Shown here: one piece after another, positions 8,867-17,484 of the stretch | How positions within the stretch are numbered: the stretch's first letter is position 1 | Layout of the letters: the number at the start of each line of letters is the position of its first letter | Origin: Zetaproteobacteria bacterium CG_4_9_14_3_um_filter_49_83 | GTDB lineage: Bacteria; Pseudomonadota; Zetaproteobacteria; Mariprofundales; Mariprofundaceae | Assembly: GCA_002791545.1 (NCBI GenBank) | Contig: PFXG01000073.1 | Span: 1 to 41,098 of the forward strand | Direction of reading: 5' to 3' | DNA: 41,098 nt | The notes under the pieces: generated by a model | What the model was told of the DNA's origin: nothing | Database searches by the model: none | The model's input: the letters and a program-made list of their open reading frames with translations, nothing else | Translations under genes and position numbers: made by a program

Positions 8867-9949
8867 ATGACTAGAAAATTTAATTTCAGTGCAGGTCCGG
8901 CAATGTTGCCAACACCCGTGATTGAGCGCGCGCTGGCAGAGATGCTGGATTGGAACGGTTCAGGCATGTCGGTGATGGAGATGAGCCATCGCGGTAAGGA
9001 ATACATGTCGATCGCGGCCAGGGCGGAGAAAGATCTGCGCGAGGTGATGGCGATTCCGGATAATTACAAGGTACTGTTCCTGCAAGGTGGTGCTTCTGCT
9101 CAGTTCGCTATGATTCCGCTGAATCTGCTGGGCGATAAGGGTAGCGCCGACTATATCAATACCGGTATGTGGTCTAAAAAGGCGATTGCCGAGGCTAAAC
9201 GCTACTGCACGGTGAATATCGCGGCCGATACCTCAGGCGATGGTTTCACCAGCGTACCGACGCAGGCAGAGCTGAAGCTGAACCCGGCTGCCGCCTATGT
9301 GCACTACACGCCGAATGAGACCATTGGCGGCGTTGAGTTCGATTATATTCCGGAAACGGGCGATGTACCGCTGGTGGCCGATATGTCCTCGACCATTTTG
9401 TCGCGTCCGCTTGATGTGTCTAAATTCGGCATGATCTATGCCGGTGCGCAGAAAAATATCGGCCCTGCCGGACTGACTATCGTCATCATTCGTGATGATT
9501 TGCTGGGCAAGGCATCGGCGATCTGCCCGACCATGTTCAACTACGCCGTTCATGCTGAAAACGACTCGATGTATAACACACCGGCGACTTACAGCTGGTA
9601 TATGGCAGGACTGGTTTTCGAGTGGCTCAAGGAACAGGGCGGCTTGCAGGGTATGGCCGAGATCAACAAGCGCAAGGCCGATAAACTCTATGCCGCCATC
9701 GATGCCGGTGATTTCTACGGCAGCCCGGTTGCCAGAAATGCCCGTTCATGGATGAATGTACCGTTCACACTGGCCGATGCTGAACTGGACGTCGCTTTTC
9801 TGCAGGGCGCTTCCGAACGCGGTCTGGTGACCCTGAAAGGTCATCGATCTGTGGGTGGTATGCGTGCCAGTATCTACAACGCCATGCCGGAAGAGGGTGT
9901 GGATGCACTGGTTGCTTTTATGCAGGAATTTGCCCAGAGCTATAGCTAA
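8867..9949 (+). CDS. serC: Phosphoserine aminotransferase SerC
   Basis: A 360-residue PLP enzyme of the usual SerC length. It converts 3-phosphohydroxypyruvate and glutamate to phosphoserine in serine synthesis and also acts in pyridoxal phosphate synthesis. Family signatures include NFSAGPAMLP at the N-terminus, the cofactor-binding region LQGGASAQF, and the Schiff-base lysine K196 in YAGAQKNIGPAGL. The C-terminal KGHRSVGGMRASIYNAMP is also diagnostic. AAGGAAG precedes the ATG by 5 bases. The gene is monocistronic: it is divergent from the YajG-like gene and is followed by a strong terminator. Confidence 0.97.
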   Translation: MTRKFNFSAGPAMLPTPVIERALAEMLDWNGSGMSVMEMSHRGKEYMSIAARAEKDLREVMAIPDNYKVLFLQGGASAQFAMIPLNLLGDKGSADYINTGMWSKKAIAEAKRYCTVNIAADTSGDGFTSVPTQAELKLNPAAAYVHYTPNETIGGVEFDYIPETGDVPLVADMSSTILSRPLDVSKFGMIYAGAQKNIGPAGLTIVIIRDDLLGKASAICPTMFNYAVHAENDSMYNTPATYSWYMAGLVFEWLKEQGGLQGMAEINKRKADKLYAAIDAGDFYGSPVARNARSWMNVPFTLADAELDVAFLQGASERGLVTLKGHRSVGGMRASIYNAMPEEGVDALVAFMQEFAQSYS

Positions 9950-10002
9950 GCAAGACTGAATAAGTATACATGGCTGCAACTGCGGCCAGGTGATTTTCCC
10001 GG

Positions 10003-10044
10003 AAGGACAGCCTGAACAGAAGTAAGTTCAGGCTGTCCTTTTTT
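10003..10044 (+). terminator. Strong intrinsic terminator after serC
   Basis: A perfect 15-bp stem (10003-10017 with 10026-10040, AAGGACAGCCTGAAC and its complement) with an 8-base loop leads straight into a T run. It lies about 50 bases after the serC stop. It separates serC from the LexA/UmuD gene. Confidence 0.92.
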
Positions 10045-10119
10045 GTATGGTTCAGCTTGCAAGTTCGGGATTCAAACAGCCCTGAAGCATACGATGACAT
10101 GGCATGGCAGTCTTGCAAA

Positions 10120-10135
10120 GTACACGGGCGTGTAC
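10120..10135. promoter_or_regulatory. Candidate LexA-type operator GTACAC-N4-GTGTAC
   Basis: A perfect 6+6 palindrome, GTACAC GGGC GTGTAC, ends 12 bases before the chosen start of the LexA/UmuD-like gene. It sits in the 17-base spacer between TTGCAA (10113-10118, possible -35) and CATGCT (10136-10141, weak -10). A bound repressor here would block RNA polymerase. The half-site differs from the known enterobacterial (CTGT/ACAG) and Gram-positive (GAAC/GTTC) LexA motifs. Assignment to this regulator is inferred from position and symmetry. Confidence 0.6.
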
Positions 10136-10147
10136 CATGCTTTCGGC

Positions 10148-10720
10148 ATGGTAAACAACGATGAAATCTATCTGGGTAAGCTTCAGGACTATTATGCGCA
10201 GCATCGGGGTATCCCGTCTTATGCGGGCATCGGTTCGCTGATTGGCGTGAGTAAACGTGCGGCGGTGAAATTTGTTGATCGCATGAAGGCAGCCGGTTGT
10301 CTGAATAAGTCGCCGGATGGCCGGGTGACGCCGACGACGACATTTTTTTCCCGCCCTTATGTTGGCAATGCTCCGGCGGGATTTGCCAGCCCGGCGGCAG
10401 AATTGATGGGCGATGCGATTACGATTGATGAATATCTGGTTGAGCATCCATCCAGCACGGTGCTGGTGCAGGTGCAGGGTGACTCGATGATCGGTGCGGG
10501 TATTCACAATGGCGATTTTCTTGTGGTGGAGCGCAGGAGTACAGCACGGGAAGGCGACATCGTGGTGGCTGTCGTTGATGGTGATTTCACCATCAAATAC
10601 CTGCAACGCGATAAGCAGGGTTATTATCTGCAACCTGCCAATCAGGCATTTCCGATGATTCGGCCGTATGCGGCACTGGATATTTATGGCGTGATGGTTG
10701 GCCTGTTCCGTAAAACATGA
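10148..10720 (+). CDS. umuD: LexA/UmuD-like self-cleaving repressor (S24 peptidase)
   Basis: A 190-residue protein. Residues about 8-52 form a winged-helix-like DNA-binding region (YYAQHRGIPSYAGIGSLIGV). The rest is a UmuD-type S24 peptidase. It has a cleavage site A77-G78 (APAGFASPA, compare CPCGFPSPA of UmuD), catalytic S113 in GDSMIGAG and K150 in DGDFTIKYL; their spacing of 37 equals that of LexA and UmuD. The extra N-terminal domain is absent from classical UmuD and recalls Acinetobacter UmuDAb, which regulates the DNA-damage response. There is no clear ribosome site at 10148, and the mRNA may be leaderless. It overlaps umuC by ATGA. It is probably both regulator and polymerase subunit. 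Confidence 0.85.
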   Translation: MVNNDEIYLGKLQDYYAQHRGIPSYAGIGSLIGVSKRAAVKFVDRMKAAGCLNKSPDGRVTPTTTFFSRPYVGNAPAGFASPAAELMGDAITIDEYLVEHPSSTVLVQVQGDSMIGAGIHNGDFLVVERRSTAREGDIVVAVVDGDFTIKYLQRDKQGYYLQPANQAFPMIRPYAALDIYGVMVGLFRKT

Positions 10721-11955
10721 GGCCGATGACGGACTGGCGCAATGCCATCGCCCACATCGATGCCGATTGTTTCTATGTGTCGTGCGAAATGACACGCCAC
10801 CCCGAATTGCAAGGCCAGCCTGTTTGTGTCTTATTCAATCAGGGCGCTTTCGTGATTGCCAAAAGTTACGATGCCAAAGCCAGGGGAATCAGCACGGGCA
10901 TGTCGGTGTGGGATGCCAGAAAACGAATGCCCGATGCGGTATTTCTGATGCCTGATTTTCATTATTACGGCCTGCTGTCGGAGAAGATGTTTGCCGTTTT
11001 CAGGCGCTTTTCTCCCGATGTGGAAGTGTATTCAATCGATGAGGCATTCGTCGATATGAATGGAATCCGCTCACTCTGGCACAAGAGTTTTCGGCAACTG
11101 GGCGATGCAATCCGGCATGCTGTTGCCGCCGAGGTGGGCATCACGGTATCGGTCGGTATTTCCACCAGCAAAACCTTGGCCAAAATCGCCTCGGAATGTA
11201 ACAAACCCGATGGCACGACGGTGATTCCGGGCAAGCGCATCGGGCGTTTTCTGGCCGATATTGCGGTGCAGGATATTCCCGGCATCGGCCGCAACCGCGC
11301 TTGCCTGCTGCATAAGTTCAATATCCGCACAGCTGCACAATTTGCCATGGCAGAAGAGTCGCAAATTGGGCGAGTACTGGGTCGGCATGGACTTGTACTG
11401 TGGCATGAGCTGAATGGAGAGTCAGTGCAGAAGCTGGCGCTTAACCCGCCATTACCCAAGAGCATCGCCCGCACGGCATCGATGGGGCAGGTCTCCGACA
11501 GCAGGACGCTGCTGGCGGCGCATTTGTCACATCATACGCACCGGCTGGTGTCCGAACTAGTCGCCAAGGGTCTGTTCACCGAGCGGATTTCGGTGTTTCT
11601 TTCACGCCAGTCGTTTGAAAACACAGGGGTCGAGATGCGCATGGATTGCCCGACCAACAGCCTGCAAAGGATCTCCGAGGCTGTGCGGAAGGCATTTATG
11701 GCGCTGTACCGGAATGAAGAGCGCTATCGGGGCTGCGGCGTTGTGGCAAGCAGGATCAGTCGTGCATCGACGGCAACAGCGGATCTTTTTGGCCAGATGC
11801 AGGCCGATCAACGGCAAACGGAACTGATGCTGACAATCAACACGATCAACGACAAATACGGCAGGCATATGGTCACATCCGGGGCCGCCAGCAGGCTGGG
11901 TAAACATCAGTCCAATGCCATCCGCTTTCGCTATCCGCTACTGAAAGCTGGCTGA
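10717..11955 (+). CDS. umuC: Translesion DNA polymerase V subunit UmuC (Y family)
   Basis: A 412-residue Y-family polymerase. Metal-binding D15 lies in HIDADCFYV, and D108/E109 in YSIDEAF. A helix-hairpin-helix region (DIPGIGRNRACLLHK) and the little-finger domain (about 245-350) follow. A clamp-binding-like ATADLFGQ lies near 356. With UmuD' it copies damaged DNA during the SOS response. Its start overlaps the upstream gene (ATGA at 10717), so both are one SOS-type operon controlled from the palindrome at 10120-10135. A second in-frame ATG lies 9 bases downstream. Confidence 0.95.
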   Translation: MRPMTDWRNAIAHIDADCFYVSCEMTRHPELQGQPVCVLFNQGAFVIAKSYDAKARGISTGMSVWDARKRMPDAVFLMPDFHYYGLLSEKMFAVFRRFSPDVEVYSIDEAFVDMNGIRSLWHKSFRQLGDAIRHAVAAEVGITVSVGISTSKTLAKIASECNKPDGTTVIPGKRIGRFLADIAVQDIPGIGRNRACLLHKFNIRTAAQFAMAEESQIGRVLGRHGLVLWHELNGESVQKLALNPPLPKSIARTASMGQVSDSRTLLAAHLSHHTHRLVSELVAKGLFTERISVFLSRQSFENTGVEMRMDCPTNSLQRISEAVRKAFMALYRNEERYRGCGVVASRISRASTATADLFGQMQADQRQTELMLTINTINDKYGRHMVTSGAASRLGKHQSNAIRFRYPLLKAG

Positions 11956-11990
11956 AGAAGCGCCCGACAGTTTTGCTGCGACAGCACGCA

Positions 11991-12020
11991 TTGTCCTTGC
12001 AAGTCGATCTTTGCTATAAT
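11991..12020 (+). promoter_or_regulatory. Sigma-70-type promoter of the signalling operon
   Basis: TTGTCC (11991-11996) is followed, 18 bases later, by a perfect TATAAT (12015-12020). The expected transcript start is near 12027, about 20 bases before the ATG at 12049. The promoter lies between umuC and the REC-PAS gene. Confidence 0.65.
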
Positions 12021-12048
12021 CAGAACGTTGAATTGCGCAGGAGGATGT

Positions 12049-13713
12049 ATGCTGAGCAAAACACTTAAGATACTACTGGTGGATGCCGAGGCGACTCATG
12101 TGGAGATGATTCGGCATTCGCTTGAAGCAACGGATTCTTCTACGCAACTTGTTGTTGCAGGGTCTTTGGCTGAAGCTGAGAAATTCCTGCAAGACAACAC
12201 CCCGGACATGATCATTAGCGATTATCTGTTGCCCGATGGTAAGGGGATGCAGCTGCTACCCGGCGATGTTGAAAAGCGCACCATGCCGATTGTGATGCTT
12301 ATGGCCCATGGCGATGAAAAGGTCGCTGCGGCTTCGCTGAAGGCCGGTGCTCTGGATTATATCGTTAAATCTGATGCAAGCCTGCGTGATGTGTCGAATA
12401 TGGTTCAGCGTAGCTTACGCGAGTGGGAGCACATTGCTCAGTGCAGAAAGGCTAAAAGGGAACTGGCGGAGAGTGAGGAGCGCTTAAAACTTGCCATGCG
12501 TGTGGCCAATCAAGCCTGGTTTGATGTTAATGTGCAGACGGGAGAAGCTTGTATAAGCCCGGAATGCGCAGTCATGCTTGGTTATGAGCCTGAAACTTTC
12601 AAGTCATCGTTGCAGATCTGGATGGATAATCTGCACCCGGATGATCGCGATGCTGCGATAGCGGCTTACCGCTCATGTCTTGTTTCCGGCGAACCATTGT
12701 CCATGGAGTATCGCAGGCAAAGTAAATCCGGGGATTGGTTGTGGATGCATTCCATAGGCCGGGTCGTGGAATGGGATGAGACAAAGCAAGCGTTGCGTAT
12801 AATTGGCATTCATATGCTCGTTTCCGAGCGAAAGGCATTGGAAAAAGTCTGGAAACAATACGCATTCATCGTCAATAGCTCGCAGAACTTCATGAATCTG
12901 ATTGACCGGAATTATGTCTATCAATCTGTGAACGATGCTTTCCTGAAGGCACATGGTGTGAGACGGGAAGAGGTGATCGGCAAGACGGTGGCTGATATCT
13001 GGGGAGAGGAAACCTTTAATTCGGAGATCAAGCCGATCATGGATCAATGCTTTTCCGGCAAACTCACCAGGCATGTGTTTGAATTTGAGTTTAATTCGCC
13101 AGTGATCGGGCCGCGCTATTATGAGGCTAGCTTTTATCCTTACACGGATGATGAGGGTAAAACTGAGCTGGCCACAGTGGTGACACGTGATGTCACCGAA
13201 AGGAAACAGGCAGAGAGTTCGCTGAAGGAAAATGAGGAGAAGTTCGAATCACTCATTCAAAATATGAGCGAAGGTGTTGCGCTGCATAAAATAATTAACG
13301 ATGCAAATGGTTGCCCTGTGGATTATCGAATACTGGATATTAATCCTGCATTCGAGCGACATACCGGATTATCTGCCGACAAGGTCAGAGGGCAATTGGC
13401 AACAGCGCTTTATGAGGTGCATACAGCACCATACCTTGAGGATTACGCGCGGGTGGCGCTTACCGGTGAACCTTGCAGTTTTGAGACTGCCTTTTCCCCA
13501 CTGCAACGGCACTTTGAGGTTTCTGTGTTCTCTCCCGGAAAGGGTCTTTTTGCCACGGTATTTACGGACATTACGCAACGCAAACAGTCTGAACAGCAAC
13601 TTCAGGAACGCTTCGACGAAATTGAACGGATCAATCGCTTGATGGTCGGACGTGAATTGAAGATGGAAGAACTCCGGCAGGAAATCAAACGGCTGAAAGG
13701 AAATGCCGTATGA
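12049..13713 (+). CDS. Response regulator REC-PAS-PAS-PAS protein without output domain
   Basis: A 554-residue cytoplasmic protein. An N-terminal receiver (about 6-125) has phospho-acceptor D58 in IISDYLLPDG and the conserved lysine in DYIVKSD. Three PAS domains follow (about 140-265, 275-395 and 405-515), each closing with a (D/S)xTxRKQ-type exit such as VTRDVTERKQAE. A terminal coiled coil (about 515-550) contains ERINRLMVGRELKMEELRQE. No kinase, GGDEF, EAL or DNA-binding domain is present, so it probably relays signals by partner contact. The start at 12049 is preceded by AGGAGG; a TTG at 12028 is possible. It overlaps the next gene by ATGA. Confidence 0.85.
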   Translation: MLSKTLKILLVDAEATHVEMIRHSLEATDSSTQLVVAGSLAEAEKFLQDNTPDMIISDYLLPDGKGMQLLPGDVEKRTMPIVMLMAHGDEKVAAASLKAGALDYIVKSDASLRDVSNMVQRSLREWEHIAQCRKAKRELAESEERLKLAMRVANQAWFDVNVQTGEACISPECAVMLGYEPETFKSSLQIWMDNLHPDDRDAAIAAYRSCLVSGEPLSMEYRRQSKSGDWLWMHSIGRVVEWDETKQALRIIGIHMLVSERKALEKVWKQYAFIVNSSQNFMNLIDRNYVYQSVNDAFLKAHGVRREEVIGKTVADIWGEETFNSEIKPIMDQCFSGKLTRHVFEFEFNSPVIGPRYYEASFYPYTDDEGKTELATVVTRDVTERKQAESSLKENEEKFESLIQNMSEGVALHKIINDANGCPVDYRILDINPAFERHTGLSADKVRGQLATALYEVHTAPYLEDYARVALTGEPCSFETAFSPLQRHFEVSVFSPGKGLFATVFTDITQRKQSEQQLQERFDEIERINRLMVGRELKMEELRQEIKRLKGNAV

Positions 13714-14978
13714 AAAAGTTGATGGATATGATTGCGGGTATTTACTCAGGCTTATGGCTGCTGTTGCTGGCATGGGTGTTGATCGCAGCGGCATCGTTGA
13801 CCTGGAATATGAAGGAGCTGTACGAGCACAGCATGGATGAGGTGAAAGTGAATGCCAAAGCCTTGTTTAGTCAGGAATTAATATTTCGCAGATGGAATGC
13901 CGGACATGGCGGCGTATATGTTCCCATCACAGAAACAACGCAACCCAATCCTTATTTGAGTCATATTCCTGAGCGGGATGTGACGACCACCACCGGTAAA
14001 AAACTGACCCTGATCAATCCGGCTTATATGTCGCGTCAGCTGCATGAACTGATGCTGGAAGACGCAGGTGGCAGGCGTGGACATATCACCAGCCTGAAGC
14101 CGATACGAGCAGAGAATAAAGCCGATGCATGGGAGACATCGGTGTTAAAAACGTTTGAAGCTGGCAAGTCCGAAGCCTTTTCGCGTGAAAAGATGGCGGA
14201 CGGCAAAGAATATTTCCGTTTTATGGGACGACTGCTGGTTGAACAGAGTTGTCTGAAATGTCATGCCACGCAGGGTTATAAGCTTGGCGATGTGCGAGGA
14301 GGAATCAGTATTTCGGTGCCGGTGGAAGCTGAGGTCGCTTTATTGGAACACAAAGAAAGAGCGCTCTTCATCGGTCATGCGTTGCTCTGGGGGCTGGGTT
14401 GGGTGGTGCTGTTTATCGGTGGTGTGAAGCATACAGAAGCTAAAGCGGAGAGAAGAAGAGTAAATGAGACGTTCAGAACGCTGTATTCATCTTCTCGTGA
14501 TGCCATTATGATATTGTCGACAGAGGGGCTTTTAATCAGTGGAAATCAGGCCTCGATAACCATGTACGGTTGTCGTGATGAAGCGGAGCTGGTTACGATG
14601 TCATTGCCTGGATTGTGCCCGGAGATTCAGCCGGATGGCCGCAAATCCGTAGAGATAGAGCAAGAGAAAAGGCAACAGGCACTCCGGGACGAGGTAAACT
14701 TCTTCGAGTGCGTGCACAGGCGTGTGGATGGCACAGTGTTTCCGACAGAGGTGATGTTGACGCGTATGGAGGTGGATGGCAAAACACTGTTGCAAGCATC
14801 CGTACGCGATATCAGTGAACGCCGGCTGGCTGAAGAGAGCCTCAAAGATCGCCTGACTGAGCTCGAGCGTTTTCATGCCGCAACCATTGAACGCGAGTTT
14901 CGCATCAAGCAATTGCGTGATGAAATTGCCGCGCTGAAAGCCGCGAGCCGCCTGGGAGATAGCCATGAAACAGATTGA
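13710..14978 (+). CDS. Membrane sensor: periplasmic c-type heme (DUF3365/Tll0287-like) plus PAS
   Basis: A 422-residue protein. TM1 (about 10-30) is followed by a periplasmic DUF3365 domain (about 35-215) carrying one heme-c motif C181-L-K-C184-H185 (EQSCLKCHATQGY). TM2 (about 219-238), a cytoplasmic PAS domain (about 250-375) and a C-terminal coiled coil (ELERFHAATIEREFRIKQLR) follow. Tll0287-type domains are thought to sense redox state or small gases through heme. There is no kinase or cyclase output. The tail resembles that of the upstream REC-PAS protein, so the two may dimerise or share a partner. It starts in the ATGA overlap and overlaps the ODP gene by 14 bases. Confidence 0.87.
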   Translation: MKKLMDMIAGIYSGLWLLLLAWVLIAAASLTWNMKELYEHSMDEVKVNAKALFSQELIFRRWNAGHGGVYVPITETTQPNPYLSHIPERDVTTTTGKKLTLINPAYMSRQLHELMLEDAGGRRGHITSLKPIRAENKADAWETSVLKTFEAGKSEAFSREKMADGKEYFRFMGRLLVEQSCLKCHATQGYKLGDVRGGISISVPVEAEVALLEHKERALFIGHALLWGLGWVVLFIGGVKHTEAKAERRRVNETFRTLYSSSRDAIMILSTEGLLISGNQASITMYGCRDEAELVTMSLPGLCPEIQPDGRKSVEIEQEKRQQALRDEVNFFECVHRRVDGTVFPTEVMLTRMEVDGKTLLQASVRDISERRLAEESLKDRLTELERFHAATIEREFRIKQLRDEIAALKAASRLGDSHETD

Positions 14979-15732
14979 TATTACCAAGGCGGCACATGCG
15001 CCAACAGTGTTGTATGAAAACAATGGTCATGCCATTTACTGGCTCGGTATCGCTGAACCCACCGCTTTTCGCTCCAATGTATACCTGATCCGGGATGGCA
15101 AGGAGGCTTTGCTGGTTGATCCTGGCAATCGCGCTTTTTTCTCACAGGTGTGGCAACGCGTGGCACAGATCATGCCACCGGATCAGGTCAGCGGCATGAT
15201 TGTTTGTCATCAGGATCCGGATGTGGCGGCTTCGATGGCTGACTGGCTTGGCATCAATCCACAGATGCGTGTGTACACCTCGCCGCGCACGCAGGTGTTG
15301 CTGCCTTATTATGGGTGTCCGGATTATGATTACGTGGATGTTGAGGCGAATCCTTTGCTGGAACTGCCTTCTGGAGCTGTGCTGCATTTTAAAGCCGCGC
15401 CTTTTTTACATTTCCCGGGTGCTTTTGCCAGTTTTGATATGGCTGCCGGGTTTCTATTTTCAGGCGATGTGTTTGCCTCGCTGGATGTAGGAAGTCGGTT
15501 GATAGCTGAGGAATTCGAGATGCTGGCTGGTAATATGGGTATGTTTCATGCCGACTATATGGCTTCGAACATCGCCACGCATGGTTTTGTGAACAGTCTT
15601 ACTGGCCTGGATGTGCGGATGATTCTGCCGCAGCACGGCCAATTGATAGGTACCGATTTCGTTGCCGGGGCTATGCACTGGCTGGCGGGGTTGCAATGCG
15701 GAACGGATTTGATTTATCCGGAACTATCCTGA
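14965..15732 (+). CDS. ODP-type oxygen-binding diiron metallo-beta-lactamase-fold protein
   Basis: A 255-residue protein resembling the diiron half of flavodiiron proteins, with no flavodoxin domain. Candidate iron ligands are H82, D84 and D86 (CHQDPDVAAS), H149 (FLHFPG), D168 (FSGDVF) and H224 (PQHGQ). Compared with HxExDH of flavodiiron proteins, Glu is Asp and the last His is Val. ODP proteins bind oxygen; in Treponema denticola one acts as an oxygen sensor for chemotaxis. GGAGAT precedes the ATG. It lies between a heme sensor and a c-di-GMP phosphodiesterase, which suggests a sensing rather than detoxifying role. A reductive O2 or NO scavenging role remains possible. Confidence 0.8.
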   Translation: MKQIDITKAAHAPTVLYENNGHAIYWLGIAEPTAFRSNVYLIRDGKEALLVDPGNRAFFSQVWQRVAQIMPPDQVSGMIVCHQDPDVAASMADWLGINPQMRVYTSPRTQVLLPYYGCPDYDYVDVEANPLLELPSGAVLHFKAAPFLHFPGAFASFDMAAGFLFSGDVFASLDVGSRLIAEEFEMLAGNMGMFHADYMASNIATHGFVNSLTGLDVRMILPQHGQLIGTDFVAGAMHWLAGLQCGTDLIYPELS

Positions 15733-15757
15733 AGATATGAGTGGCAGGGAAATGTCT

Positions 15758-17338
15758 ATGCAAGCAAGCAGTCTGGAGCAGGAAAATACCCGGTTGAAAC
15801 AGCAACTGGCGCAAGCCAGGCGTTTGCAACGCCAGTACGATGAGGTTGTCAGAAAGCTGAAGTTCGCAGAAATGAAAAACAGCGCGATATTGTCCGGGGC
15901 TCCCGATGCCATCATAAGCATGGATTATGAGGGTCGCATCCTCGCTTTTAATACGGCGGCGGAAAAGATGTTTGGCTATTCGAAGCTCGATGCTGTCGGC
16001 AAGCCGATGGAAGAACTCATTATACCCTCGCACTTGCGCAAGATGGTCAGGCAGAGACTGGCCAGAAGTGTTGCCGATGAGCGTCGTGGTGAAGGGCATG
16101 ATGCGCACATGGAAACCACGGCCATGCGTGCAGATGGTTCGATAATATCGGTCAGCTTCAGCATCGCACATGTAACTTGTGACGGTCTGCAATTGCTTAT
16201 CGGATTCGTTAAGGACATCAGTGAGCGAAGAAAAATGGATGCGCTGTTGAATTATACACGGGAGCGCCTTGAGACAGTGCAGAATATTGCCAGGCTTGGC
16301 AGCTGGGAGATGAATCTGCTCAACGGTGGTTTGTGGTGGTCTGATGAAGTTTATCACATGTTCAGTCTTGATCCGGAACGCTTTAATACTACGTATAAGA
16401 CATTTATCGATATCGTGCATCCGGAGGATCGCGATCTGGTTGAGCGCACCTACAGAGCTTCCGTTAAGAGCCAGTCACCCTATCAGCTTGTACACCGGCT
16501 GTTGTTGCCGGATGGTTCAGCCAGGTGGGTGCTTGAGCACTGTAAAACCATCTATGCCGATGACGGAACGCCGCTACGCTCCATTGGCACGATATCTGAT
16601 ATCACCGAACGTAAACATATGGAAGACTCGTTGCGCCAACGTGTGGAAGAAGGTGAGATGGCGCGTAAGGCTATGCTCTACATGCTTGAGGATATCAATG
16701 AGTCTTCTGAGGTTCTGCAAAAGACCAATGAGGAACTCGAACACACGCATGTGCAGCTGCATGCTGCGTTGGAGGGTTGTATTAATGCTATCGGCAAAGC
16801 GGTTGAGGCGCGTGACCCATACACCTCCGGCCATCAGCGGCGTGTTGCCGATCTTGCCTGTGCCATTGCCGTTGAATTGGGGTTGGATAAGGATCAAATT
16901 GAAGGTATCCGTATGGGCAGTTTGATCCATGATATTGGTAAAATTCATCTTCCGGCGGAGATTCTCAGTAAACCATCCCGTTTGTCTGAGATGGAACTTA
17001 TGCTGGTAAATACCCACTCACAGGTTGGCTATGAGATTCTCAAGGACATTCAATTTCCGTGGCCGGTTGCCCAGATCGCATATCAGCATCACGAGCGGAT
17101 GGATGGTTCCGGTTATCCGCAAGGTTTGAAGGGTGAGGATATTTGTCTGGAAGCACGAATCGTTGCCGTGGCCGATGTGGTCGAGGCGATGGCCAGTCAT
17201 CGTCCTTACAGAGCTGGACTGGGTATCGATAAGGCGCTGGAAGAAATCCGGCAGCATCGGCAGACATTATATGCCCCGGCCGTCGTTGATGCCTGTATCA
17301 GCTTGTTCGAAAATAAAGCATACGAGATGCTCGTTTAA
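15758..17338 (+). CDS. PAS-PAS-HD-GYP cyclic-di-GMP phosphodiesterase
   Basis: A 526-residue protein. An N-terminal coiled coil (about 1-35) is followed by a PAS domain (about 40-155) and a second PAS with PAC (about 175-290). A linker helix and the HD-GYP domain (about 325-520) follow, with HDIGKIHLP and HHERMDGSGYPQGLKG. HD-GYP proteins linearise or hydrolyse c-di-GMP; the full HD and GYP signatures predict activity. The ATG at 15758 has AGGGA 7 bases upstream; ATGs at 15737 and 15752 are alternatives. It begins a few bases after the ODP stop, as the last gene of the operon that starts at 12049. Confidence 0.9.
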   Translation: MQASSLEQENTRLKQQLAQARRLQRQYDEVVRKLKFAEMKNSAILSGAPDAIISMDYEGRILAFNTAAEKMFGYSKLDAVGKPMEELIIPSHLRKMVRQRLARSVADERRGEGHDAHMETTAMRADGSIISVSFSIAHVTCDGLQLLIGFVKDISERRKMDALLNYTRERLETVQNIARLGSWEMNLLNGGLWWSDEVYHMFSLDPERFNTTYKTFIDIVHPEDRDLVERTYRASVKSQSPYQLVHRLLLPDGSARWVLEHCKTIYADDGTPLRSIGTISDITERKHMEDSLRQRVEEGEMARKAMLYMLEDINESSEVLQKTNEELEHTHVQLHAALEGCINAIGKAVEARDPYTSGHQRRVADLACAIAVELGLDKDQIEGIRMGSLIHDIGKIHLPAEILSKPSRLSEMELMLVNTHSQVGYEILKDIQFPWPVAQIAYQHHERMDGSGYPQGLKGEDICLEARIVAVADVVEAMASHRPYRAGLGIDKALEEIRQHRQTLYAPAVVDACISLFENKAYEMLV

Positions 17339-17484
17339 TCTTGTTGTCTATCCTGCGCTTGCTCACATGTTGTTCCGCAGCCACAATAGAGCCAATATGG
17401 CTTTGCTATACAACAGAATGCTGCTTGAGTGATGACAAAAGCACGCATCAGCGAAAATAGCGATCATCTTATGGAACAGAAATC

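Noticed and set aside
10052-10795. 247-codon minus-strand frame opposite the LexA/UmuD-like gene
   Set aside because: The plus strand carries intact S24 protease and umuC; the antisense product is basic and His-rich with no motif.
15671-16420. 249-codon minus-strand frame opposite the ODP/HD-GYP junction
   Set aside because: It covers parts of two convincing plus-strand genes and has no recognisable protein features.
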